From contig CAVUUF010000003.1 of assembly GCA_963744575.1 (NCBI GenBank), positions 1-64,000 of the forward strand: DNA of 64,000 bases. Direction: 5' to 3'. The position numbers and the translations under genes are program-made. A model generated the notes under the pieces. The model was not told where the DNA came from and ran no database searches. It saw only the letters and a list, made by a program, of their open reading frames with translations. The first letter of the stretch is position 1. Every line of letters starts with the position of its first letter. Shown piece by piece: positions 47,547-55,485 of the stretch. The DNA comes from Palsa-504 sp963744575. Lineage in GTDB: Bacteria > Actinomycetota > Actinomycetes > Streptosporangiales > Streptosporangiaceae.

Positions 47547-48791
47547 ATGACCGGTCTTCCCCTCGCCCCGGCGCCGGGGCGGATGAACGTCGACTTCGAG
47601 GAGCGGGTCGACTTCACCCGGCTGCGCCAGTACCGCCTGGACCGGGCGAGGCAGGCCATGGAGCAGGCCGGCCTCGGCGCGCTGCTCGTCTTCGACAACA
47701 ACAACATCAGGTACCTGACCGGCGTCGCCATCGGCGAGTGGACCAGGGACAAGCTGTGCCGGTACGCGCTGTACACCAGGACCGGCGAGCTGGTGCTCTG
47801 GGATTTCGGCTCGGCCGCCGTGCACCACCGGCTGTACTGCCCGTGGCTCAAGCCGGAGAACTGCGTCGCCTCCTACACCACGATGCGCGGCGCCGCCCCG
47901 CCCGCCTCGGGGCTCACGCCTAAGCAGGTCGCCGAGATCAAGGACCGCCTGGAAGCCGCAGGCATCAAGAACGAACCCGTCGGCGTCGACCTCGCCGAGG
48001 TGCCCACGTTCTTCGAGCTGCAACGGCAGCACATCGACCTCCGCGACGGCCAGCAGGTGATGCTGGACGCGCGGCAGATCAAGTCGAAAGACGAGATCAC
48101 CCTGCTGGCCACGGCCGCCGCCATGGTCGACGGCACCTACACCGACATCGCCGAGGCACTCAAACCCGGAGTCAGGGAGAACGAGATCGTCGCGCTGGCG
48201 AACAAGCGCCTGTACGAGATGGGCTCGGACGACGTGGAGTCGGTCAACGCGGTCTCCGGCGAGCGGTGCAACCCGCATCCGCACAACTTCTCCGACCGCA
48301 TGATCAGGCCGGGCGAGCAGGCGTTCTTCGACATCATGCACTCCTACAACGGCTACCGGACCTGCTATTACCGCTGCTTCGTGGTCGGCCGGGCCAGCCA
48401 GCCGCAGAAAGACGCCTACGCCAGGGCCCGCGAGTGGATCGACGCTGCCATCGAGATGATCAAGCCCGGGGTGTCCACCGACCAGGTGGCCCGGCTGTGG
48501 CCGACCGCGCAGGAGATCGGGCTGGCCGACGAGAAGACCGCGTTCGGCCTGCTGTTCGGGCACGGGCTCGGGCTCGCGCTGCACGAGCGGCCGATCATCT
48601 CCCGGCTCACCTCGCTGGAGGCCCCGATGGAGATCAGGGAAGGCATGGTCTTCGCGCTCGAGACCTACTGCCCGGCCACCGACGGGCAGTCGGCCGCCAG
48701 GATCGAGGAAGAGGTCGTGGTCGGCCCGAACGGGATCGAGATCCTGACCAGGTTCCCCGCCCAGGAGCTGTACGTCACCAACCCCTACTGA
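47547..48791 (+). CDS. M24 (pita-bread) metallohydrolase-like protein with altered metal site
   Basis: A 414-aa protein of the creatinase/aminopeptidase P fold. The N-terminal creatinase domain spans about 1-170 (LLVFDNNNIRYLTGVAIGEW). The C-terminal M24 domain has FFDIMHSYNGYRTCYYRCFV, GHGLGLALHERP, FALETYCP and ARIEEEVVVG. Of the five M24 metal ligands, Asp262, His339, Glu372 and Glu387 are present. The second Asp is replaced by Cys273. The branch looks close to DddP/DoeA-type lyases and hydrolases rather than peptidases (inference). It is the first gene of an operon with E1 alpha (17 bp), E1 beta and an aldehyde dehydrogenase. Confidence 0.85.
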   Translation: MTGLPLAPAPGRMNVDFEERVDFTRLRQYRLDRARQAMEQAGLGALLVFDNNNIRYLTGVAIGEWTRDKLCRYALYTRTGELVLWDFGSAAVHHRLYCPWLKPENCVASYTTMRGAAPPASGLTPKQVAEIKDRLEAAGIKNEPVGVDLAEVPTFFELQRQHIDLRDGQQVMLDARQIKSKDEITLLATAAAMVDGTYTDIAEALKPGVRENEIVALANKRLYEMGSDDVESVNAVSGERCNPHPHNFSDRMIRPGEQAFFDIMHSYNGYRTCYYRCFVVGRASQPQKDAYARAREWIDAAIEMIKPGVSTDQVARLWPTAQEIGLADEKTAFGLLFGHGLGLALHERPIISRLTSLEAPMEIREGMVFALETYCPATDGQSAARIEEEVVVGPNGIEILTRFPAQELYVTNPY

Positions 48792-48808
48792 CGAGGCGGT
48801 CACCGCAC

Positions 48809-49795
48809 GTGCCCGAGATACCAGAAGCCACCGCGCTCGAGCTGTACCGGAAGATGGCCGAGATCAGGCTGTTCGAGAAGCGCGCCTACGACCTGTTCAT
48901 GCAGAACCTGGTCAAGGGGACGACCCACCTCGGCACCGGCCAGGAGGCCGTCGCGGCCGGCGTGTCGCAGGCCATGAACGACGACGACTACATGTTCGTC
49001 ACCTACCGCGGGCACAACCACGTGCTCGCGCGCGGTACCCCGATGACGCAGGTGATGGCCGAACTCCTCGGCCGGGAGAACGGCCTCATGCACGGCAAGG
49101 GCGGCTCGATGCACCTGCTCGACACCTCCCGCGGCATCCTCGGCGCCTACGCCATCATCGGCGCGCAGCTGGTCATCGCCAACGGCTCGGCCTGGTCGGC
49201 TGCCTACCGCGGCACCCGGCAGGTCACGGTGTGCTTCCTCGGCGACGGGGCCACCAACATCGGAGCCTTCCACGAGGCCCTCAACCTGGCCGCCACCTGG
49301 CACCTGCCGGTGATCTTCATCTGCGAGAACAACCAGTACATGGAGTACACCCCGATTGGCTCGGTGACCGCGGTGCCCAGGCCCGCCGCGGACCGGGCCG
49401 CCTCCTACGGCCTGGACCCGGTGGTGGTCGACGGCAACGACGTGGAGGCGGTCTACGAGATAGCCCAGGCCGCTATCGGCCGGGCCAGGGACGGCGGCGG
49501 CCCGGCCCTCGTCGAGGCGCTGACCTACCGGCACGGCGGCCACTCCCGCGCCGATCCGGGCAAGTACCGGCCGGACGCCGAGGTGCGCCAGTGGCTGGCC
49601 CGGGATCCGCTGCCCGCCTACCGCGCGGTCCTGACCGGCCGCGGCGTCGACCCGGCGGTCCTGGACACGATCGATCGACACGCCGCCGACGCGGTGGACC
49701 GGGCCACCGAGGAGGCCAAGGCCGGTCCCCAGCCGCGCCTCGAGCTGGCCGCCACGAACGTGTGGGCCGACGGCGGGCACGCGTGGCGGAACTGA
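48809..49795 (+). CDS. 2-oxoacid/acetoin dehydrogenase E1 component, alpha subunit
   Basis: A 328-aa ThDP-dependent E1 alpha, from GTG 48809. Landmarks are RLFEKRAYDLFMQNLVKGTT, GQEAVAAGVSQAM, YRGHNHVLARG, KGGSMHL and the ThDP motif CFLGDGATNIGAFHEALNLA ending in ENNQYME. YRHGGHSRADPGKYR is the phosphorylation-loop region. The subunit fits acetoin or short 2-oxoacid dehydrogenases rather than the large pyruvate E1. No E2 or E3 gene is nearby. It is followed by E1 beta at 30 bp. Confidence 0.93.
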   Translation: MPEIPEATALELYRKMAEIRLFEKRAYDLFMQNLVKGTTHLGTGQEAVAAGVSQAMNDDDYMFVTYRGHNHVLARGTPMTQVMAELLGRENGLMHGKGGSMHLLDTSRGILGAYAIIGAQLVIANGSAWSAAYRGTRQVTVCFLGDGATNIGAFHEALNLAATWHLPVIFICENNQYMEYTPIGSVTAVPRPAADRAASYGLDPVVVDGNDVEAVYEIAQAAIGRARDGGGPALVEALTYRHGGHSRADPGKYRPDAEVRQWLARDPLPAYRAVLTGRGVDPAVLDTIDRHAADAVDRATEEAKAGPQPRLELAATNVWADGGHAWRN

Positions 49796-49825
49796 AGATC
49801 AACACCCTTTACCGAACGGACTGCT

Positions 49826-50800
49826 GTGACTGCTATTACCTACCGTGACGCGGTAACCCGGGGGATCGCCCAGGAAATGAGCCGCGATCCCACCGTGGTC
49901 TTCCTCGGCGAGGATGTCGCCGCGGCGGGCGGGGTGTTCAAGACCACGCCGGGGCTGCTCGAGCAGTTCGGCCCCGAACGCGTCCGCGACACCCCGATCA
50001 GCGAGCAGGCCATCCTCGGTGCCGCCATCGGCGCCGCGATGACCGGCCTGCGGCCCATCGCCGAGATCATGTTCAGCGACTTCTTCGCGGTCTGCTGGGA
50101 CCTGATCGCCAATGAGATGGCCAAGAGCAGGTACATGTCCGACGGGCAGCTCACGCTGCCGCTCGTCGTCCGCTGCGCCAACGGGGCCGGGCTGCGGTTC
50201 GGCGCCCAGCATTCGCAGTCGGTGGAGAACTGGGCCATGGCGGTGCCCGGCCTCAAGGTCGTCGCCCCGTCCAATCCGCGCGACGTCATCGGGCTGCTCG
50301 CCGCGGCCGTCCGGGACCCGGACCCGGTCATCTTCTTCGAGCACAAGGGCCTGTACCCGAGCAAGGGCGAGGTGCCCGACGGCGAGATCACCGGCGAACT
50401 GGGCCGGGCCAGCGTGCTGCGCCAGGGCGGCGACGCGACCATCCTCGCGCTGGCCGCGATGGTGCCGCGGGCGCTGGCCGCCGCCGAGAAGCTGTCTGCC
50501 GAGGACGGCATCGAGGCCACGGTGGTCGACGTGCGCTCGCTGGTGCCGCTGGACACCCGGACGATCCTGGCCGAGGTGAGTCGGACCGGCCGGCTGTTCA
50601 CCGTGGAGGAGAACCCGCGGCTGTGCGGGTGGGGCGCGGAAATCGTCTCGATCGTGGCCGAGGAGGCGTTCGGCGCGCTCACCGGCCCGGCGGTCCGCAT
50701 CACCACGCCGCATATCCCGCTGCCGGCCGCGGACAGGCTCGAAGATCACGTCCTGCCCTCGGTGGATAGGATCGTGGAGACGGTGAGCAAAGCCCTGTAA
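49826..50800 (+). CDS. 2-oxoacid/acetoin dehydrogenase E1 component, beta subunit
   Basis: A 324-aa E1 beta from GTG 49826. Landmarks are VVFLGEDVAAAGGVFKTTPG (activating Glu), RVRDTPISEQAILGAAIGAA, AEIMFSDFFAVCWDLIANEM and FGAQHSQSVENWAMAVPGLK. The transketolase C-terminal domain reads EATVVDVRSLVPLDTRTILA and LFTVEENPRLCGWGAEI. With the alpha subunit it forms the alpha2beta2 decarboxylating component. Without its own E2 it either borrows one from elsewhere in the genome or works as a free carboligase (inference). The next gene follows at 21 bp. Confidence 0.93.
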   Translation: MTAITYRDAVTRGIAQEMSRDPTVVFLGEDVAAAGGVFKTTPGLLEQFGPERVRDTPISEQAILGAAIGAAMTGLRPIAEIMFSDFFAVCWDLIANEMAKSRYMSDGQLTLPLVVRCANGAGLRFGAQHSQSVENWAMAVPGLKVVAPSNPRDVIGLLAAAVRDPDPVIFFEHKGLYPSKGEVPDGEITGELGRASVLRQGGDATILALAAMVPRALAAAEKLSAEDGIEATVVDVRSLVPLDTRTILAEVSRTGRLFTVEENPRLCGWGAEIVSIVAEEAFGALTGPAVRITTPHIPLPAADRLEDHVLPSVDRIVETVSKAL

Positions 50801-50821
50801 AGGCGGGAAAGGTCCGGAGCA

Positions 50822-52285
50822 ATGAACGGCAACCTGGCCGAACTGACTGGCATCGACGTACCCACCCGGCTGCTGATCGGCGGGGAATGGACCGGCGGGC
50901 GGGACGGCGGCACGCTGCCGGTGATCGACCCGGCCACCGAGGACACCCTGGCCGAGGTGGCCAACGGGACCGTCGAGGACGCGCTCGACGCGGTCGGCGC
51001 GGCCTCCGGCGCGCTGGCCGGCTGGGCGGCGACCCCGCCCCGGCAGCGGGCCGAATGCCTGCGCCGGGCCTTCGAGCTGATGACCGAGCATGCCGAGTCC
51101 CTGGCCAGGCTGATGGTCGCCGAGAACGGCAAGGCGCTGCGCGACGCCCGGGCCGAGGCCGCCTACTCGGCCGAGTTCTTCCGCTGGTACGCCGAAGAGG
51201 CGGTGCGGATGGAGGGCGTGCTGATGCAGGCGCCGTCCGGCGCCAACAAGATCCTGGTCATGCGGCAGCCGGTGGGCGTCTCGGTGCTGGTCACACCGTG
51301 GAACTTCCCGGCCGCGATGGCCACCCGCAAGATCGGCCCGGCGCTGGCGGCCGGCTGCACGGTGGTACTCAAGCCCGCCTCGGAGACCCCGCTGACCGCG
51401 CTGGCCATCGCCGGCCTGCTGGTCGAGGCGGGCGTGCCGGACGGCGTGGTCAACGTGCTGCCGTCGCGCAAGTCGGGCGCGGTCGTCTCGGCCATGCTGA
51501 ACGACCCGCGCGTCCGCAAGCTCTCCTTCACCGGGTCCACCGAGGTGGGCCGGATCCTGCTGCGCGAGGCGGCGGACACGGTGGTGAACACCTCGATGGA
51601 GCTGGGCGGCAACGCGCCGTTCGTCATCTTCGAGGACGCCGACGTCGACGCCGCCATCGAGGGGGCGCTGATCGCCAAGATGCGCAACGGCGGCGAGGCG
51701 TGCACCGCCGCCAACCGCTTCTACGTGCACGAGGCGGTCGCCGACGAGTTCAGCCGCAAGTTCGCGGCGCGCCTGGACGCCATGAAGGTCGGGCCGGGCC
51801 TGGACGAGGGCACCGATGTGGGCCCGCTGGTCAACGAGCCCACCCGGTCCAAGGTGGCCGAGCTGGTCGAGTCGGCGGCCGCCGACGGCGGCCAGGTGAT
51901 CACCGGCGGCCGGGCGCCCGAGCGGAAAGGCTACTTCTACCAGCCGACCATCGTCGACCAGGTGCCGTCGGGCGCCGCGATCCTCAGCACCGAGATCTTC
52001 GGGCCGGTGGCGCCGGTGGTCCGGTTCACCGCCGAGGACGACGCCGTCCGCTGGGCCAACGACACCGAGTTCGGGCTCGTTTCCTACGTCTACACCGGTG
52101 ACCTGAGCCGCGGCCTGCGGGTCAGCGAGGCCCTCGAGGCCGGCATGGTCGGCCTGAACCGCGGGATCGTGTCCGACCCGGCGGCGCCGTTCGGCGGCGT
52201 GAAGCAGTCCGGCATCGGCCGCGAGGGCGCCCACGATGGTCTGCTGGAGTTCACCGAAACGAAGTACATCGCAACCGACTGGTGA
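50822..52285 (+). CDS. Succinate-semialdehyde dehydrogenase-like aldehyde dehydrogenase
   Basis: A 487-aa NAD(P)-dependent ALDH. Catalytic Cys294 is in NGGEACTAANRF and general-base Glu260 in SMELGGNAPFVIF. VTPWNFPAAMATRKIGPALA, LSFTGSTEVGRILL and NTEFGLVSYVYTGDLSR-like segments fit the GabD/SSADH branch. GLNRGIVSDPAAPFGGVKQS is near the C-terminus. It is last in the M24-E1 operon, so it should oxidise an aldehyde made in that pathway. No terminator with a T-tract follows, though the 184-bp spacer is stem-rich. Confidence 0.93.
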   Translation: MNGNLAELTGIDVPTRLLIGGEWTGGRDGGTLPVIDPATEDTLAEVANGTVEDALDAVGAASGALAGWAATPPRQRAECLRRAFELMTEHAESLARLMVAENGKALRDARAEAAYSAEFFRWYAEEAVRMEGVLMQAPSGANKILVMRQPVGVSVLVTPWNFPAAMATRKIGPALAAGCTVVLKPASETPLTALAIAGLLVEAGVPDGVVNVLPSRKSGAVVSAMLNDPRVRKLSFTGSTEVGRILLREAADTVVNTSMELGGNAPFVIFEDADVDAAIEGALIAKMRNGGEACTAANRFYVHEAVADEFSRKFAARLDAMKVGPGLDEGTDVGPLVNEPTRSKVAELVESAAADGGQVITGGRAPERKGYFYQPTIVDQVPSGAAILSTEIFGPVAPVVRFTAEDDAVRWANDTEFGLVSYVYTGDLSRGLRVSEALEAGMVGLNRGIVSDPAAPFGGVKQSGIGREGAHDGLLEFTETKYIATDW

Positions 52286-52469
52286 CCCCTCTCACCTCCC
52301 CGTACCTGCGTTCCACGTGACGGTCAGCGGGGCGGCCGGGATGGACGGGACCCGGGGCGGCGAGCCGGTCGTGGCGGTAAGGTAAAGCGCCAGACTTTCT
52401 TGACGGCGGTGCCTTTCCGGGCGCCGTGGGGCCCCGGGAGGCCTGTGATATCGGCCGGAGGTATGCACG

Positions 52470-53678
52470 GTGACGAATTTGCCTGATCAGGTCGACCGAG
52501 ATGTGATCGTCATCGGGGGCTGCGGGCATGTCGGTTTGCCGCTTGCGCTCGCCTTCGCCGACCGCGGCGCGCGGGTGGCCATCTATGACCTCAGCGAGAC
52601 GGCGGTGGCCGCGGTGAACTCGGGCCGGATGCCGTTCGCCGAGCCGGGCGCGGACGAGGTGCTGCACCGGGCGCTCGCCGCCGGGCGGCTCGAGGCCTCG
52701 GCCGACCCGGCCGTGGTGAGCACCGCGGAGCACGTGGTGGTGGTCATCGGCACGCCCGTGGATGAGCACCTGAACCCCAATCAGACCGCGATCACCAGGG
52801 CGCTCGACGGCTGCTCGGAATACCTCAGGGACGGTCAGCTTCTCGTCCTGCGCAGCACCGTGTTCCCCGGGGTGACGGCGCTGGTGGAAAAGATGATGGC
52901 CGGGCTGGGGCTACAGGTTGACGTGGCGTTCTGCCCGGAACGGATCGCCGAGGGCAAGGCGATGACCGAACTGTTCGAGCTGCCGCAGATCGTCTCGTCC
53001 CGCACGCCGGCCGGGACGAAGCGGGCCTCCGCGCTGTTCGGCAGGCTGACCGGCAAGCTCGTGGTGATGTCACCGGAGGAGGCGGAGCTGGCCAAGCTGT
53101 TCACCAACGTGTGGCGCTACATCAAGTTCGCCACCGCCAACCAGCTCTACATGATGGCGAACGAGCAGGGCCTGGACTTCGACCGGATCCGGCGCGGGCT
53201 GTCCGAGGACTACCCGCGGGCCGCGGACATGCCCGTCGCGGGCTTCGCCGCCGGGCCGTGCCTGTTCAAGGACACGATGCAGCTCGCTGCCTTCAACCAC
53301 AACAACTTCCCGCTCGGCCACGCGGCCATGGCGGTCAACGAGGGCCTGCCGCTTTACCTGGTGCACCGGCTTGAGCAGCGGTTCGACCTGTCGTCGATGA
53401 CGGTCGGGATCCTGGGCATGGCCTTCAAGGGCGGCTCGGACGATATCAGGTCCAGCCTGTCGTACAAGCTCAAGCGGATCCTGGAGTTCAAGGCCGACAC
53501 GGTGCTGTGCACCGATCCCTATGTCACCGTCGATCCCAACCTGGTCTCGCTCGATGACGTGCTCACCCGGGCGGACCTGCTCGTGGTGGGGGCACCGCAC
53601 CCGGAGTACCGGGGGCTGGCGACGGACAAGCCGGCCGCCGATATCTGGGACGTGCTCGGAAACGGCGTCCGGGTATGA
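52470..53678 (+). CDS. UDP-sugar dehydrogenase (UDP-Glc/ManNAc DH family)
   Basis: A 402-aa NAD-dependent oxidase of nucleotide sugars to uronic acids. The Rossmann start is VIVIGGCGHVGLPLALAFAD. STVFPGVTALVE, VAFCPERIAEGKA, KLFTNVWRYIKFATANQ and GPCLFKDTMQLA (catalytic Cys264 and Lys) follow. The C-terminal UDP-binding part has GILGMAFKGGSDDIRSSLSY. GTG 52470 follows CCGGAGG. It fits the WecC/Gmd-like acyl-amino sugar branch as well as UDP-glucose DH; the sugar is unclear. It opens the glycan locus and overlaps the next gene by 4 bp. Confidence 0.93.
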   Translation: MTNLPDQVDRDVIVIGGCGHVGLPLALAFADRGARVAIYDLSETAVAAVNSGRMPFAEPGADEVLHRALAAGRLEASADPAVVSTAEHVVVVIGTPVDEHLNPNQTAITRALDGCSEYLRDGQLLVLRSTVFPGVTALVEKMMAGLGLQVDVAFCPERIAEGKAMTELFELPQIVSSRTPAGTKRASALFGRLTGKLVVMSPEEAELAKLFTNVWRYIKFATANQLYMMANEQGLDFDRIRRGLSEDYPRAADMPVAGFAAGPCLFKDTMQLAAFNHNNFPLGHAAMAVNEGLPLYLVHRLEQRFDLSSMTVGILGMAFKGGSDDIRSSLSYKLKRILEFKADTVLCTDPYVTVDPNLVSLDDVLTRADLLVVGAPHPEYRGLATDKPAADIWDVLGNGVRV

Positions 53679-54457
53679 CCGAGCGTCCCCGCGTGTCGGT
53701 GGTCGTGCCGGCCTACAACGAGGGCGATCAGGTGATCAGCGTCCTGGACCGGCTCTTCGAGTCGGTGCGGCTGCCGTCCGAGGTGCTGGTCGTTGTCGAC
53801 TCGCCCGATGACACCACCGTTCCCGTGGCCGAGGAGTACGCGCAGAAGGAACCTCGGCTGAAATGCCTGGTCAACACGTACGGCCGCGGCCCGGCCAACG
53901 CGATCAGGTTCGGTATCGACGCGGCGGCCGCCCCGGTGGTCGTGGTGACCATGGCGGACGGATGCGACGACGCCAGGCAGATCGACGAGCTCGTCCGGCT
54001 AGTGGAGCGCGGGGTGGCGGTGGCGGCCGCGTCCCGTTACATGCCGGGCGGGCAGCAGGTCGGCGGGCCCGTCCTCAAGGGCACCCTGTCCCGGCTGGCG
54101 GGCCGGTCGCTGCGCACGCTGGCCCACGTCGGAACCAGGGACGCGACGAACTCGTTCAAGGCGTATTCGACGGAGTTCGTCAGGGAAGTAGGCATCGACT
54201 CCCGGGACGGGTTCGAGATCGGCATCGAGCTGACCGCCAAGGCCAAGCGGCTGCGGCGGCCGGTGGCTGAGATCCCGACCATATGGCTGGACCGGCAGGC
54301 GGGCGTGTCGAACTTCAACGTCGCCAAGTGGCTGCCCAGCTACGTCCGCTGGTATCGCTTCGCCTTCGGTCCGCAGCTGACCGCCGAGCAGGTGCGCCGG
54401 CGCGGATCGCGAAGCGGGGGCCCTCGACAGGAGCAGCAGAAACGGCAGGAGGGTTGA
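53675..54457 (+). CDS. Family 2 glycosyltransferase
   Basis: A 260-aa GT-A fold transferase from ATG 53675. RVSVVVPAYNEGDQVISVLD is the nucleotide-binding start. In place of the classical DxD it has TMADGCDDARQIDELVRL, and FEIGIELTAKAKRLRRPVAE matches dolichyl-phosphate mannose synthase-like enzymes. No membrane segment is present. The C-terminus is Arg/Gln-rich. It overlaps its neighbours on both sides (ATGA; TGATG), so dehydrogenase, transferase and epimerase are translated together. It probably loads a sugar onto a polyprenyl phosphate for the GT-C proteins that follow (inference). Confidence 0.9.
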   Translation: MTERPRVSVVVPAYNEGDQVISVLDRLFESVRLPSEVLVVVDSPDDTTVPVAEEYAQKEPRLKCLVNTYGRGPANAIRFGIDAAAAPVVVVTMADGCDDARQIDELVRLVERGVAVAAASRYMPGGQQVGGPVLKGTLSRLAGRSLRTLAHVGTRDATNSFKAYSTEFVREVGIDSRDGFEIGIELTAKAKRLRRPVAEIPTIWLDRQAGVSNFNVAKWLPSYVRWYRFAFGPQLTAEQVRRRGSRSGGPRQEQQKRQEG

Positions 54458-55482
54458 TGGAGCAGGTTCTGGTCACCGGGTCCGCGGGTTTCATCGGCGG
54501 GTACGTCGTCGAGGAACTGCTGAAGCGCGGCTATGCGGTCATAGGCCTGGATAACTTTTCCAAGTACGGGAAGGTCAAGAAGTCCTACGACGACAATCCG
54601 CGCTACCGGCTGGTCGACGGCGACGCCCGCGATACCGGCCTGATGACCGACCTGCTGGCCAATTGCGACCATTTCATCGCGGGTGCCGCGATGATCGGCG
54701 GTATTTCCTATTTCCACACCTACGCCTATGACCTGCTGGCCACCAACGAGCGCATCATCGCGGCGTCCTGCGACGCGGCCATCGCCGCCCGCCGGGACGG
54801 CCGGCTGCGCAAGGTTACCTACCTGTCCTCGTCGATGGTGTTCGAGAGCGCCGACGAGTGGCCCTCGTATGAGGGACAGCAGCGTCACATACCGCCGCCG
54901 CTGTCGTCCTACGGCTTCCAGAAACTGGCCGTGGAGTACTTCGCCAGGGCCGCCTGGGATCAGTACCAGCTGCCTTACACGCTGGCGCGGCCGTTCAACT
55001 GCGTGGGCATCGGCGAGAGCCGGGCCGTGGGCGACGAGGCGATCCTGTCCGGGAACATCGAGCTGGCGATGAGTCACGTAGTTCCCGACCTGGCGCAGAA
55101 GGTCCTCAAGGGCCAGGACCCGCTGCACATCCTGGGTTCGGGTGACCAGGTGCGGCACTACACCTACGGCGGCGACCTCGCCGCCGGGGTGGTCACCGCC
55201 ATGGAGCACCCGGACGCCCGCAACGAGGACTTCAACCTCTCCACCGCGGAGAGCACCACGGTCCGTCAGCTGGCCGAGGCCATCTGGCGCAAGGTCAAGG
55301 GCCCGGACGTCCCGCTGCGGCTGGTCCACGACGAGCCGTTCGAGTTCGACGTGCAGCGCCGCGTCCCGGACACGGAGAAGGCCAAGAAGATCCTCGGCTT
55401 CGAGGCGAGCACCCCGCTGGGCGTCATGCTGGACGAGGTCATCCCCTGGATCGAGGCGGCCATCAAGGCCGGCACCATCTGA
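54457..55482 (+). CDS. NAD-dependent sugar epimerase/dehydratase
   Basis: A 341-aa extended SDR from ATG 54457 behind an AGGAGGG site. GSAGFIGGYVVEELLKRGY is the cofactor loop. YLSSSMVFESADEWPSYEG holds the catalytic Ser, and SSYGFQKLAVEYFARAAW the Tyr and Lys of YxxxK. RPFNCVGIGESR is typical of UDP-glucuronate decarboxylase and dTDP-glucose epimerase relatives. It is coupled to the GT2 gene. With the UDP-sugar dehydrogenase it could turn a UDP-hexose into an epimerised or decarboxylated sugar. Confidence 0.92.
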   Translation: MEQVLVTGSAGFIGGYVVEELLKRGYAVIGLDNFSKYGKVKKSYDDNPRYRLVDGDARDTGLMTDLLANCDHFIAGAAMIGGISYFHTYAYDLLATNERIIAASCDAAIAARRDGRLRKVTYLSSSMVFESADEWPSYEGQQRHIPPPLSSYGFQKLAVEYFARAAWDQYQLPYTLARPFNCVGIGESRAVGDEAILSGNIELAMSHVVPDLAQKVLKGQDPLHILGSGDQVRHYTYGGDLAAGVVTAMEHPDARNEDFNLSTAESTTVRQLAEAIWRKVKGPDVPLRLVHDEPFEFDVQRRVPDTEKAKKILGFEASTPLGVMLDEVIPWIEAAIKAGTI

Positions 55483-55485
55483 GTC

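Noticed and set aside
49799..52234. Open frame of 811 codons on the minus strand across E1 beta and ALDH
   Set aside because: Shadow of two enzymes with intact active sites; His/Gly/Arg-rich without structure.
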